In this document: in pieces, positions 28,201 through 37,272 of the stretch | How positions within the stretch are numbered: position 1 is the first letter of the stretch | Layout: each line of letters opens with the position of its first letter | From: Wuchereria bancrofti | Lineage: Eukaryota > Nematoda > Chromadorea > Rhabditida > Onchocercidae | Reading direction: 5' to 3' | Length of the DNA stretch: 64,000 nt | NCBI GenBank assembly: GCA_005281725.1 | Contig: SSBO01000014.1 | Span: 1,210,050-1,274,049 of the forward strand | Translations under genes and position numbers: made by a program | Notes under the pieces: model-generated | What the model was told of the DNA's origin: nothing | Databases searched by the model: none | The model's input: only the letters and a program-made list of their open reading frames with translations

Positions 28201-31200
28201 ACAAATAAAAATTTTGAAATTTAAGAAAAAATCAAATGTTAAATTTTTTTTTAAGAAAAAGAATATTTCGTTCTTTTTTAGATGTAATATTTATGAAAAT
28301 ATTGAAGTTTTTACTGCCAGAAATCATTAAAATGGGCAATTTTTATTTAGACAATTTTTTTTTTTTCAATCTAATTTATATGTTTAAAATATTCGAACAC
28401 TTTTTTTTTTTAAATGAGTATATTGAAATTAACAAAATGATGGATATTGTACTTTAGATTAGAAATAGTCTAATATAGTACAATTTCTTATGGTACTACT
28501 GCTATAACTTCTATAATTAATTATTTATTTACTAAGATAAATTAAAATTTCAAAACTTTTCATTTGTTGAATGAAAAAGTTTAATAATAGAAGCAAAAAA
28601 AAAAAACGAATACTATGAAAATTCTATTAAAAGCAAAATGATGAGACGAAAAAAGTAATAAATAAATAAAAATAAAACTTGAAGTGAAAAAAGAAGCGAA
28701 TTAAAAAAATGCTGATATGTAGCAATAGTAAGAATGATGGTGACAATGATAGTGACAATTATGGTGACAATAGCAGTGACCAGGTGATAACATTTGAGCA
28801 TTTTTGAACTTTTTAAAGTGCAAACATGCGTATGTAAAATGTACATTCTTTACAATTTCAAGTAGCGATATTTAATTCTGATTGAAATTTCGTCAACAAC
28901 ACACAATTGTGGAAAATATTCAAATACAAATGAATGATCAAAATTAATTTAAAAATAATGTAAGCATATGGAAAATTTATTTGCTTATAAATATTTTTTG
29001 TTTCATTTTAATTGACAAAAATTTTAAATAATGAGTTGAGTAGAAATTTTAAAATTCAAACAATAATAGGGACAAATTTAAATTGATAGCACAGCGGGAT
29101 GTATCAATGAGAAATGAAATTGTTAATGAATGAAATAAATGAGATTGAGAAAAGAAGAAAAGAAAGAATAGCGAAAAAAAAGAAGGAAGAAACGTTATCA
29201 CTTGGATCGGAAAATGAAGCTGATCAAATGAATTGATTGATTAAAAGATAAGAATTAAGAGGTTAGAGTTTAGAAATAAGAAATATTAAAATACTATTTA
29301 TTTGCGTAAGAATCATTTCACAAAAAAAAAAAGTTATGCAATCAAAAAGAAAAAATGGATAATAAATATAAATTAGATGGATAAATTACCTTTTAAAATG
29401 AAATTTTCCCACAAAAATTATTATTGTTATTATGATTATTATTGTTATCATGATTATTATTGTTATTATTTTTATTATCATTATTGTCATTATTATGATT
29501 ATTATTGTTGCTATATGACATTTATTTGCTATATATCATATGAAGTGAACAATTTTACTTTTAATCAACTATTAAATATTTTTAAAGAAAATTTGACAAA
29601 AATATAATCCTATCAATTACTTTAATAAATTATTAATGATAGGATAGCTATAAATATTTCATAGTTTTAAGCTAAAACTATGAAATATTGTTATTTAAAA
29701 GTATTATTACATAAAAGTCATGTGATATTATAAAAAAGAACGTAATAATGTGATAACTATCAATATTTGATAATTTTAAATTTTATTTTTTATTTTTGTA
29801 TCAAAATTTTACAATAAAAATTAAGATGAAGCTTTCATTTTATATATTTTTAAATTTTTACTTGAAAAAATATTTTCAAATTTGATATGAATAAAAAAAA
29901 AGATTAATGATGAATGTGAATAGAAAGGAATGGAATAAATGTTTATCGATTGTTGATGTTATCATTTAGTACTAATTTAAAATTTAAACTTTCATTCGAA
30001 TGACAATTTAGTAAATGAAAGAATAAATTAGTTTGAAATATATGAAACATTAAAATATTCATTTATCAGAATGATTTATGCAATTATAATGATAAATGAT
30101 TGTTTAATCTATGTCAATTGACAATCAAATACAGTAATAATTTTATTGGAAAATTACTTTTGTTCACATATTTATCAAATTAACATTGTTTATTTCCGAA
30201 ATTACTAATTTCGCATATTTGTTTACTTTAAATTTTGCCAAATTTTCCTATTACACTTTTTAGTTCTATTATTAACTAATCATTTCGATTTATTTGTTTA
30301 TTTTTTATCTATTATTGCTATTTGTTATTATTAATTATCATTAGTTATATTCATATTTTAGTAAATTATTGCACTACCATATTCATTTCTAATTAATTAT
30401 TATTGTTTGTTCTTTATTGTTCAATAATTTTTTTGCTTACTTACTTATGAATTATATATACATATAAATTATGATTTATTTTGTTCCATTCAAATTTTAT
30501 TAATTTTCTATTGCTATTTGATAATTTAGCTAATTATTTGTTTATTCTTACACTTATTTAATTGCTAATCCAATTCTTTTTATCTGTCAATAATTTATTT
30601 GTTTATCGGTTATAAGAGTTATACAATTATGCATGAAAAAAGCTAACTAATAAAATCAAAAATTAGAAAAATACAAATATTTAAATTGTTGCGCATTTCT
30701 AGTTATTACTTTAAAAAAATGAATAAATTAATCCATTTTTCCTTTTGTCTATCTTTTTTTTTTGTTTATTTTTTAAAATGACACATCAGAAGTTCAATGA
30801 GTCGCATAAATGCATGAACTAATAATAGCAACAGCAATAAAGACAACAACAACAACAACAATAATAGCAATAAGAACAGTAATAAAAATAACAATGACAA
30901 AAATAAGAATGACAACAAAGACGATAACAAGGACAACAACAACAACAACAACAATAACGATAAACGCAACAACAATAATAATTTCTGATAATTACGCTAA
31001 AACATATTTATTTATTTGTTTTTCTTTTTTTTTGTTTTGTTTTGTTTAATAGCATTAATTCTTGACAATTTTCCAGAAAAAGCAAGAAGCAATTTAATCA
31101 AATGAAATTAAAATGGAAGCAACTGTTATTGATGACATCTTAAATATAAATATTGAATATAAGTGTAAATAAAAATATATTATTGTGTTATTGTGAAAAG

Positions 31201-34200
31201 AAAATTATAAAGAAAAGAAGTATGCATATTCGATATTAAATTGAATTGACATTAAAAATTGATTTCTCAGAAATGTTCGGTGGTTTTTTTTTTTATTTTT
31301 TCCACATATCATTTCATACTTTTCATTTGCCGAATACAAAACTTTTTTTTCCAGTTTATCATTTTGAGGAATTTGTCCCTTTACAATTTTTAATTATTAT
31401 ATTCTTTTCAAAAAAAAGAAGAAAACGAAAGAAAAAAATATATGTGAAATTTTTACTTGTTATATTTAATTAATAATTAAAAAGTTAAATGAGAAAAAAA
31501 GTTTGTCCAATGATGAGAAATGTTATTGATTAATTGATTATTTTTGTTGTAAAATTTGCGTATTTTGAAGTATTATCAAACAAAATTATCATATGAAATA
31601 ATTTCAATGACCCCAGTTTGACCTCATGAATCTTCATTTATTCTTCCCCTCCTGTTTTTTTTTTTCATTCTGATTAAAATACAAATTTTCAATCTAAGTT
31701 TTCTTATCAAATATGTTAGTCTAAATTAATTGTTCATTTTTTGTGATTTCAAATTTGAAAAATTTTTTAAAGAAAATGAAAGTGCGTGTTTTTTTTGTTA
31801 AGCTTAAAAACTATTAAACATACTAATAGTTCACATTTATAAATTAGTTTAACTTTTATTAATTTAATATCATGAATTAAAGTTCAATCAACTTTCAAAC
31901 TTGGAATTTTTTTTTTTTGATTGAAAAAATTATAAATGATTAAAATAAATAAATGTCCATTCATTCATCCAAAATTGATAAATTTTAACAATCAATTATT
32001 TTGTGCCTTCCTATAACACTTCATTATAATGCATTTTCTAACAATACTTCCATTTATCAAAATTGTCTTCTGCGCACATTCTGTGACATTTCATGTTTAA
32101 CCAAAAAATGTTTTTAAGTTGAAAAAAGAACAAATTTGTCTAAATTTAAAAAATTTTAATTATTTTTATTTTTAATATATTTAATTTTTAAACTTATAAT
32201 TTAAGTATTATTATATCATTTACTACTTAATCAATAATTCATATACTGACTAATTAATGTCTGTTAATTTAATTTTCTTTTTTTAATTCAAATTTTACAA
32301 AAAAGAAATAAAATGTTTGATTGTAGAAAAAAAAATAAACAAACAAAAATAATTATAAAAATTGTGCCAATTAATCAAATAACATTCAAGCATTCTATTA
32401 ATCTAAATCAAAAAGTATTTTATTTACAATTTTTCTTTTTCCCTTTTGTAGAATATATAATTAATTAGTAATGAAATTAATAGAATGGAAAAAAAAATAA
32501 AATTCTTTAGCTTAATTAAACATTTTTTTCAAGAAAAAAAAAANATTAAAAATTGATTTCTCAGAAATGTTCGGTGGTTTTTTTTTTTATTTTTTCCACA
32601 TATCATTTCATACTTTTCATTTGCCGAATACAAAACTTTTTTTTCCAGTTTATCATTTTGAGGAATTTGTCCCTTTACAATTTTTAATTATTATATTCTT
32701 TTCAAAAAAAAGAAGAAAACGAAAGAAAAAAATATATGTGAAATTTTTACTTGTTATATTTAATTAATAATTAAAAAGTTAAATGAGAAAAAAAGTTTGT
32801 CCAATGATGAGAAATGTTATTGATTAATTGATTATTTTTGTTGTAAAATTTGCGTATTTTGAAGTATTATCAAACAAAATTATCATATGAAATAATTTCA
32901 ATGACCCCAGTTTGACCTCATGAATCTTCATTTATTCTTCCCCTCCTGTTTTTTTTTTTCATTCTGATTAAAATACAAATTTTCAATCTAAGTTTTCTTA
33001 TCAAATATGTTAGTCTAAATTAATTGTTCATTTTTTGTGATTTCAAATTTGAAAAATTTTTTAAAGAAAATGAAAGTGCGTGTTTTTTTTGTTAAGCTTA
33101 AAAACTATTAAACATACTAATAGTTCACATTTATAAATTAGTTTAACTTTTATTAATTTAATATCATGAATTAAAGTTCAATCAACTTTCAAACTTGGAA
33201 TTTTTTTTTTTTGATTGAAAAAATTATAAATGATTAAAATAAATAAATGTCCATTCATTCATCCAAAATTGATAAATTTTAACAATCAATTATTTTGTGC
33301 CTTCCTATAACACTTCATTATAATGCATTTTCTAACAATACTTCCATTTATCAAAATTGTCTTCTGCGCACATTCTGTGACATTTCATGTTTAACCAAAA
33401 AATGTTTTTAAGTTGAAAAAAGAACAAATTTGTCTAAATTTAAAAAATTTTAATTATTTTTATTTTTAATATATTTAATTTTTAAACTTATAATTTAAGT
33501 ATTATTATATCATTTACTACTTAATCAATAATTCATATACTGACTAATTAATGTCTGTTAATTTAATTTTCTTTTTTTAATTCAAATTTTACAAAAAAGA
33601 AATAAAATGTTTGATTGTAGAAAAAAAAATAAACAAACAAAAATAATTATAAAAATTGTGCCAATTAATCAAATAACATTCAAGCATTCTATTAATCTAA
33701 ATCAAAAAGTATTTTATTTACAATTTTTCTTTTTCCCTTTTGTAGAATATATAATTAATTAGTAATGAAATTAATAGAATGGAAAAAAAAATAAAATTCT
33801 TTAGCTTAATTAAACATTTTTTTCAAGAAAAAAAAAACGAAAATTTCAACTGGAATATAGAAAACTTGTTGTTTGTCTCTAAAAAGTAATTAAAATTAAT
33901 GTAATAGAATAAGATTTGAATTGTTCAAGTTATTTGCAAGATAATTAAATTGGAATTAATAAAAATTAAACGAAAAAAAAAGTTTGACAGCCAAAAAATT
34001 ATTTAGAAAGAAATTTTTTGAATAAATAATTGGTAATATTTAAATTAAAAAAAAAATATTTCAACAAAGAGAAAAAAGAAAAAGAAGCCTCATTAGACAT
34101 AAATTGTTTTCGTTCCTAAAATGCCTAATATTTCTAATATTTATTTTTTTTAATGTTAAAATTAAAATAATTATAAAATGATAAATTGTTGTAATGAAAG

Positions 34201-37200
34201 ATAATATTAATAATTATAAATTAAATAATGATTGAGATAACTATAATATATTATACTTAAGTAAGTGTAAAAATAATCATTTTTTTTTTTTGCATGTATT
34301 TGATTCATTGATTGATTGCATGCATTTTAAGAGATGCATGCATTGCAATTAATTGCATGCATTGCAATGCAATTAATCAATTCAATGTATTTTAAATTAA
34401 AAATAAACGTTAAAAGATGAAAAATTCGTGAAAGAAAGAAAATAAAGCACAAAAAAAGAAAAAAAAAAAAGAATTGCGATAATTTATTGCTATTATTAAA
34501 CATTTTTAAAATGGGCAAACATAAATTTTAGCTTTAATTTTTTTGTTTTTTTCTCGTCGTATCATTTAAGGAAATATTAACAAAGTGCAAGTTTATATCA
34601 AAAACATTTTTGTTAGAAATAATTTTAAATTTTTTCAATTTTTTCTTTTTCAATATTTTACACGAATTACAGTTTTTTTTTTCTTCTTTCTCTTTTTTTT
34701 TTTTTTTTTCAATATTTTACACGGATTACTTTTATATTTTACACGAATTACCTTCTTTCATTTCAATATTTTTACACGTAGTCAAAATATTTGAGATTTT
34801 CTTAGGTCAAATTATCGAGAGAGAGAGAGAGAGAGAGAAAAAAAAAGAATAAAGCATTCATTTTTCTTTTCAAAAAAAAAAAAACTTATAAAAATGAACA
34901 AGAAAAAAAAATTAACCTATCATATTGTTATATCAATATGTTAGCATATTGCTATGAAATTCTGTGTCAAAAAAGAAAAAAGAAACAAAAACAAAAATAA
35001 AAAAAAAATGGAAAAGTTAGCAAATTTGAAAAAATTTGACAAAATTTATTTAAATAACTAGAAAAAAACAAGTAAACAAATTTTGATCATATATAACATA
35101 TAAATATTATCATTCTGATAAAGCTAACAAAAGAAAAAATAAATAAAAAATTAATAAGAATTAAAAAAAAATTAACACATGTAAACTTTATTTTATTATT
35201 AAGGTTTATTTATTCTATTATTAAGGTATATACATGTATATAACTTTGTAAATATAATTATAAATGAACTTTATTTTGTAAATATAATTTATAAATGAAT
35301 TTTATTGATGAATATTTAGATCTTGAACTATGATTCCAAATTTAACAAAATAGCTTTTAATTATATTCATCAATGTAATTATAAATGAATTAAATATAAA
35401 TAATTATAATTTTGTAAATATAATTATAAATGAATTTTATCGATGGGTATTTAGATCTTGAACTATCATTTCAAATTAACAAAATAGCTTTTAATTCATT
35501 TCCTTCTCTTTTTTTTTTCCCTTCCACTTCACATGCATTTTTCGTGATAACATTTTGTCGAATTGATGAAGCAAAAATGTTTTGTTAACATTGTTGCTGT
35601 ATTTTTGTGAAAGAAATAAGTGCAATTTGTGTTTACTTTTATTTGTATTTTTTATTCCATTTTTTTTTTTTGAATAAATTCAATAAATAATGTGTTCAAA
35701 ATTTTCTTCAAATTATTTTTCCAATTCTTTCTTTTATATTTTGAAGAACAAAAAAAAGAAAAAAAAAGAAAGAAAGCACTTAAACTATATGATCAATAAA
35801 TGAGCATTCTAACAAAGCTAAATTATTTTAAATGCAGCAAAAAAAAAAGTTTTGCTTTAAAAAACTTTTAAATGGAACACAAAAATTGTTGTTGTTAATA
35901 CATCCTAAAAAAAAAACAGGAAAAAACAATACATTTTTTTTTGAAATTAGTTAAAATTTCAAAAATTCACATAATATAATAATAAATTATTATCTTACAG
36001 ATTTTAAAAGGAGTAAGAAACGATTTTGAAATTTTGAAAAAATTGGAAAAAAATTTTTGAAATTCTAAAGAATAAAGAAAAATTAGGATAGTTTTACTAG
36101 CAGTAATGTTAGGTATTACTTCATAACAAATACTAACAATTCAATTCTAATATATTTATCCCAACAAATCGTATCAAATATTTTGTAGAGTGCAAGCATA
36201 TACAAATGAATAAACATTAAAAATTCTTAAATTTGTTGCAATTTACTTTTTTTTTAAAAGTTTAATTTATATTTGAAAATGTAAATATTTGTCAAATCAT
36301 TTATCTCTTTTAATACTTTATTTCATTTATTACTTTCTATTTTATCAAATTTTAATTATAATAAAAGAATACAAAAATGTATGCTTCAATTTTGAAGTGA
36401 ATTATGAAAGTTTAAAATTTTAAACTTACCAAATTAATCTGATTGTCATACGATATTGATGCTATATCGGCAATTGTTGAATGATTTTGTTGAGTTGTTG
36501 AAAAAATTTTCCTCCATGGAATATTCAATTGTAATATTTCCATCTTATCATTTTGATATCGTCCATTATTAAATTGCTTCTTATCAGCCATATTTATCAT
36601 TGGGATATTTGTTGAATTTTCATTTTTTAAACAAATAATGGAAAATTTTCGAGTTATATCAATTGGTGGTGGTGATAATTTTGAGCGTAAATAGATCGAA
36701 TTACAATTAATCAATTGCAAACTTTTTTGCATTGATTGAGGAATTGTTGTCGTATTAATATGAGAAATACGTGAAGTAGCATAAGCATATGGTTTTTTAA
36801 TTTTTATAGTTGTTGGAGAAATTGTCGATGAAATTTTTGATTTAGTTAAATATGCATTAACCATTTTATCATTAGTTGAATAAATTGATTTTGCTGTGTT
36901 GTTGTTGTTGTTGTTGCTTTTGCTGCTATGGAACGTTTTGATTGATTGATAAGTGATAATGATGATGATGACGATGATGATAATGGTGATAATTTTGTTG
37001 TTGTATGATATTTAGATGAATTATAATTTACATTTGTTATTGCATTAGTATTAATATCATTGCGTAATTTTTGTTGCAATGATGAAATATGAGAAATTTT
37101 TGGAAATTTATGATCAATAGATGGAAATTTATGATCAATAGATGGAAATTTTTTAGATAGCAATAATAATGTTGTATCAATTTCATTTTTTGATTTATTA

Positions 37201-37253
37201 TTATTATTAATAATTGGTAGTTCAAATTTAACATGTTTCGTAGTTTTCTTCAT
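1145..37253 (-). CDS. tns-1: Tensin-like gene (PTEN-type phosphatase + C2), 5' part, nine exons
   Basis: Gene-level entry. Joining 37253-36430, 17008-16879, 15776-15679, 11314-11079, 10289-10206, 8347-8192, 7479-7271, 6124-5831 and 1260-1145 gives a protein with a low-complexity N-terminus, a PTEN-type phosphatase domain, a PTEN-type C2 domain and an acidic linker. All junctions from 17008 downwards are GT-AG and keep frame. Tensins are cytoplasmic adaptors that link integrin adhesions to actin; they usually end in SH2 and PTB domains. Those would lie left of position 1 and are not seen. Diagnostic matches to tensin rather than auxilin/GAK or PTEN are VGWPEELAPPLDRLCSICK, VVVIHCKGG, SHKRYV and IYERMQPVHTTSL. 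The first exon is one base out of frame (see its entry). Membership of the tensin family is recognised from memory of family motifs, not from a search; the symbol follows the nematode name and is provisional. Confidence 0.85.
1261..5830 (-). other. Tensin intron, 4.6 kb, microsatellite-rich
   Basis: No exon is recognised. It holds GA-rich tracts at about 4150-4200 and 4310-4390, CT-rich tracts near 4560-4600 and 4810-4850, poly-A runs, a single N inside a poly-A tract at 4142, and a duplicated segment around the N gap at 4737-4747. Confidence 0.6.
4501..4984. repeat. Direct copies flanking N gap (4501-4736 / 4748-4984)
   Basis: About 236 bases are repeated on each side of 11 Ns. The copies differ by a T/A change near 4545/4793 and a small CT indel, so they are not machine-identical copies. 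Haplotype redundancy at a contig join is the likely cause. Confidence 0.85.
5831..6124 (-). CDS. tns-1: Tensin exon: end of C2 domain and acidic linker
   Basis: Begins after a gcag acceptor with the last two bases of an Asp codon, then SEVNSQAVIEFIFLID, which matches the final strand of the tensin C2 domain. It continues with an Asn/Ser/Asp-rich stretch (about residues 20-48 of the exon), then SSSIIRKSIADNSRADSYEN, and ends in a run of Glu with Val/Gly made from GAA/GAAG repeats. The donor is GTAGG at 5830-5829. The acidic tail is encoded by a pure-purine microsatellite, so its length may vary between individuals. The exon is 294 bp and all phases fit its neighbours. Confidence 0.85.
6125..7270 (-). 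other. Tensin intron
   Basis: About 1.1 kb of A/T-rich intron between two C2-domain exons; nothing else recognised. Confidence 0.6.
7271..7479 (-). CDS. tns-1: Tensin exon: C2 domain, middle
   Basis: Encodes 69 whole codons, phase 2 in and phase 1 out. Motifs include LPLRGDILVKCFQR, matching the tensin 'LLKGDVMVKCYHK' strand, RALFFRCQFNTCTF, matching 'VIFRLQFHTG', and YREELDNIFND, matching 'GKEDLDNA'. These are characteristic of the PTEN-type C2 domain, which contributes to membrane or protein binding next to the phosphatase fold. The donor is gtaaat and the acceptor tatag. Confidence 0.9.
7480..8191. repeat. Tandem ~167 bp repeats in tensin intron, plus copies around N at 7943
   Basis: A unit with 'aataataaaccatagtataa' and 'tttctagttataataagcat' occurs near 7584 and again near 7751, period about 167. 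The segment 7775-7942 is then repeated after a single N as 7944-8111. The first pair is likely a genuine tandem duplication because the units have diverged; the copy across the N may be an assembly artefact. Confidence 0.75.
8192..8347 (-). CDS. tns-1: Tensin exon: phosphatase/C2 boundary
   Basis: Completes an Arg codon from the previous exon, then encodes YVKYFSSLLCGRTK (the phosphatase-to-C2 transition), VYLHNIIL (first C2 strand) and FKIYERMQPVHTTSL, which matches the tensin 'LKLYQAMQPVYTSGIY' segment closely. It is 156 bp with ttttag acceptor and GTATGG donor. The phase (1 in, 2 out) fits both neighbours. Confidence 0.92.
8348..10205 (-). other. Tensin intron with 13-bp perfect hairpin
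   Basis: A/T-rich intron. It contains a perfect inverted repeat at 8646-8676 (arms tttcatgtattta / taaatacatgaaa, loop gctgt). No exon is recognised; the open frame near 9635-9868 is low complexity. Confidence 0.6.
10206..10289 (-). CDS. tns-1: Tensin exon: phosphatase domain, helix after P-loop
   Basis: An 84-bp exon encoding DEISENRFALQQFSEYYL and then GPNGQPSHKR. It matches the tensin segment 'SADQALDRFAMKKFYDD...QPSQKRYV', with the conserved RFAL and SHKR(YV) signatures, the last completed by the next exon. The acceptor is attttag and the donor CG|gttttt. Confidence 0.9.
10290..11078 (-). other. Tensin intron
   Basis: About 0.8 kb of A/T-rich intron; nothing else recognised. Confidence 0.6.
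11079..11314 (-). CDS. tns-1: Tensin exon: phosphatase P-loop
   Basis: The most diagnostic exon. After an atttcag acceptor it encodes IFNLSKKRNDLGRL, then VVEVGWPEELAPPLDRL, CSICKLLENWLSENAQ and VVVIHCKGGCSRAAIVIAAY, followed by MHYITICS. The tensin/PTEN signature HC-X5-R is present as HCKGGCSR, so the nucleophilic Cys and phosphate-binding Arg are retained. Vertebrate tensin-1 has lost the Cys. The residues after Arg are Ala-Ala instead of the usual Thr-Gly or Ile-Gly, and no upstream catalytic Asp can be assigned with confidence, so activity is uncertain. The exon is 236 bp, phase 0 in and 2 out. Confidence 0.95.
11445..12767. repeat. Direct copies flanking N at 12203, one with ~190 bp deletion
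   Basis: The segment starting 'aataaaatcaatacattttg' at 11445 restarts at 12204. The second copy lacks about 190 bases found in the first (from about 11630 to about 11820) and has small poly-A indels. This looks like two alleles rather than a copied read. Confidence 0.85.
12818..14699. repeat. Direct copies flanking N at 13757 (~940 bp each)
   Basis: 12818-13756 and about 13761-14699 read the same apart from the leading poly-T length. Likely unmerged contig overlap or second haplotype. Confidence 0.88.
15679..15776 (-). CDS. tns-1: Tensin exon: start of phosphatase domain
   Basis: A 98-bp exon encoding (A)ALFPSDSTDAQYRTDLK and then DATVLLRRNHSEHYK. It aligns with tensin 'SFPAGCSEESYLHNLQEVTRMLKSKHGDNY', the first helix of the phosphatase fold. 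The acceptor is tctag; the donor GTATTT follows the Lys codon. The phase (1 in, 0 out) fits both neighbours. Confidence 0.88.
15777..16878 (-). other. Tensin intron
   Basis: 1.1 kb of intron; nothing else recognised. Confidence 0.6.
16879..17008 (-). CDS. tns-1: Tensin exon: segment leading into phosphatase domain
   Basis: A 130-bp exon encoding KPSMLAMEEETSMPSSSNQ, then IISAKAKIASTSAMKLQYVTQ and RII. The end matches the canonical tensin start 'DLTYITERIIAVSFP'. It enters at phase 0, as expected from the exon ending at 36430. The acceptor is tttag and the donor GTATTT. Confidence 0.85.
17518..17834. repeat. Direct copies flanking N gap 17666-17686
   Basis: 148 bases (17518-17665) recur after 21 Ns at 17687-17834. 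Confidence 0.88.
19086..22344. repeat. Direct copies flanking N at 20715 (1629 bp each)
   Basis: 19086-20714 and 20716-22344 read identically wherever compared, offset 1630. Includes CT-rich tracts near 19965-20000 and 21595-21630. Confidence 0.92.
23583..24122. other. CA-rich microsatellite and GC-richer patch
   Basis: (CA)n/(CATA)n tracts at 23607-23645 and 23895-23968 bracket a stretch that is visibly richer in G+C than the intron around it. It has a minus-strand open frame (about 23729-23923), a donor-like GTATGTAAGG on the minus strand near 23733, and a further GC-richer piece to about 24080. It is repeated at 25326-25790 with the larger duplication. It could be an alternative first exon or a regulatory patch; unproven. 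Confidence 0.35.
23634..27016. repeat. Direct copies flanking N at 25325 (1691 bp each)
   Basis: 23634-25324 and 25326-27016, offset 1692, identical wherever compared. Each includes an AAT/GAT-type trinucleotide tract (24870-25130 and 26560-26820). Confidence 0.92.
29396..29515. repeat. TTA/TTG trinucleotide tract
   Basis: Imperfect tract of attattgttat-type units, giving a spurious Tyr/Cys/His-rich frame on the plus strand. Confidence 0.8.
29653..29689. repeat. Perfect 17-bp inverted repeat
   Basis: Arms aatatttcatagtttta (29653-29669) and taaaactatgaaatatt (29673-29689) with a 3-nt loop agc. Long for chance, even in A/T-rich DNA. Confidence 0.85.
30830..30985. repeat. AAC/AAT trinucleotide tract
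   Basis: Interrupted ACA/ATA/ACG repeats produce long open frames on both strands (Thr-rich plus, Leu-rich minus). These are not treated as genes. Confidence 0.85.
31251..33837. repeat. Direct copies flanking N at 32544 (1293 bp each)
   Basis: 31251-32543 and 32545-33837, offset 1294. Confidence 0.92.
34312..34381. repeat. TGCATGCATTGCAAT direct/inverted repeat cluster
   Basis: tgcatgcattgcaat occurs at 34335-34349 and 34354-34368, with a related tgcatgcatt at 34318. The perfect 14-bp palindrome tgcaattaattgca (34344-34357) bridges the two copies. Confidence 0.8.
34645..34790. repeat. Degenerate 'atattttacacgaattac' repeats
   Basis: The unit occurs four times (ending near 34671, 34727, 34750 and 34780), with substitutions and T-rich spacers between. 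A pure (GA)n tract follows at about 34816-34838. Confidence 0.7.
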
Positions 37254-37261
37254 TAATAAAA
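36430..37261 (-). CDS. tns-1: Probable first coding exon of the tensin gene (one-base frame break)
   Basis: The ATG at 37253-37251 begins MKKTTKHVKFELPIINNNNK. The protein is low complexity, with two copies of KFPSIDH, a Ser run and a Thr run. It ends DNQINL at a strong donor (TTG|GTAAGTTT) at phase 0, matching the phase-0 acceptor at 17008. From ATG to donor is 824 bases, one short of a multiple of three. The upstream frame stops near 36846, while the downstream frame, starting before an (AAC)n tract at about 36890-36915, is open to the donor. The break therefore lies between about 37000 and 36850, probably in that microsatellite. It could be a sequencing or assembly indel, a real mutation or a tiny intron. 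Linkage to the downstream tensin exons is inferred from strand, phase and absence of other genes; the peptide is not conserved enough to prove it. Confidence 0.6.
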
Positions 37262-37272
37262 CTAAAAAAATT
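37254..37272 (-). promoter_or_regulatory. Candidate trans-splice (SL) acceptor before the ATG
   Basis: A run of T followed by AG (AG at 37263-37262) lies 8 nt before the ATG. If the host is a nematode this fits a spliced-leader acceptor with a very short 5' UTR. An ordinary cis acceptor from an upstream noncoding exon would look the same. Confidence 0.35.

Larger units (their letters stand above)
17009..36429 (-). other. Giant tensin intron (19.4 kb as assembled)
   Basis: Lies between the first coding exon and the phosphatase exons. It contains four sets of direct copies at N gaps (17518-17834, 19086-22344, 23634-27016, 31251-33837), so the true length is nearer 14-15 kb. It also holds trinucleotide tracts, a CA-rich microsatellite, hairpins and a GC-richer patch at about 23.7-24.1 kb. 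No coding exon could be assigned. Large first introns often carry alternative promoters or enhancers, but nothing here proves that. Confidence 0.65.

Noticed and set aside
30766..31049. Long Leu-rich and Thr-rich open frames on both strands
   Set aside because: Translations of an AAC/AAT trinucleotide tract; no splice context or conserved composition.
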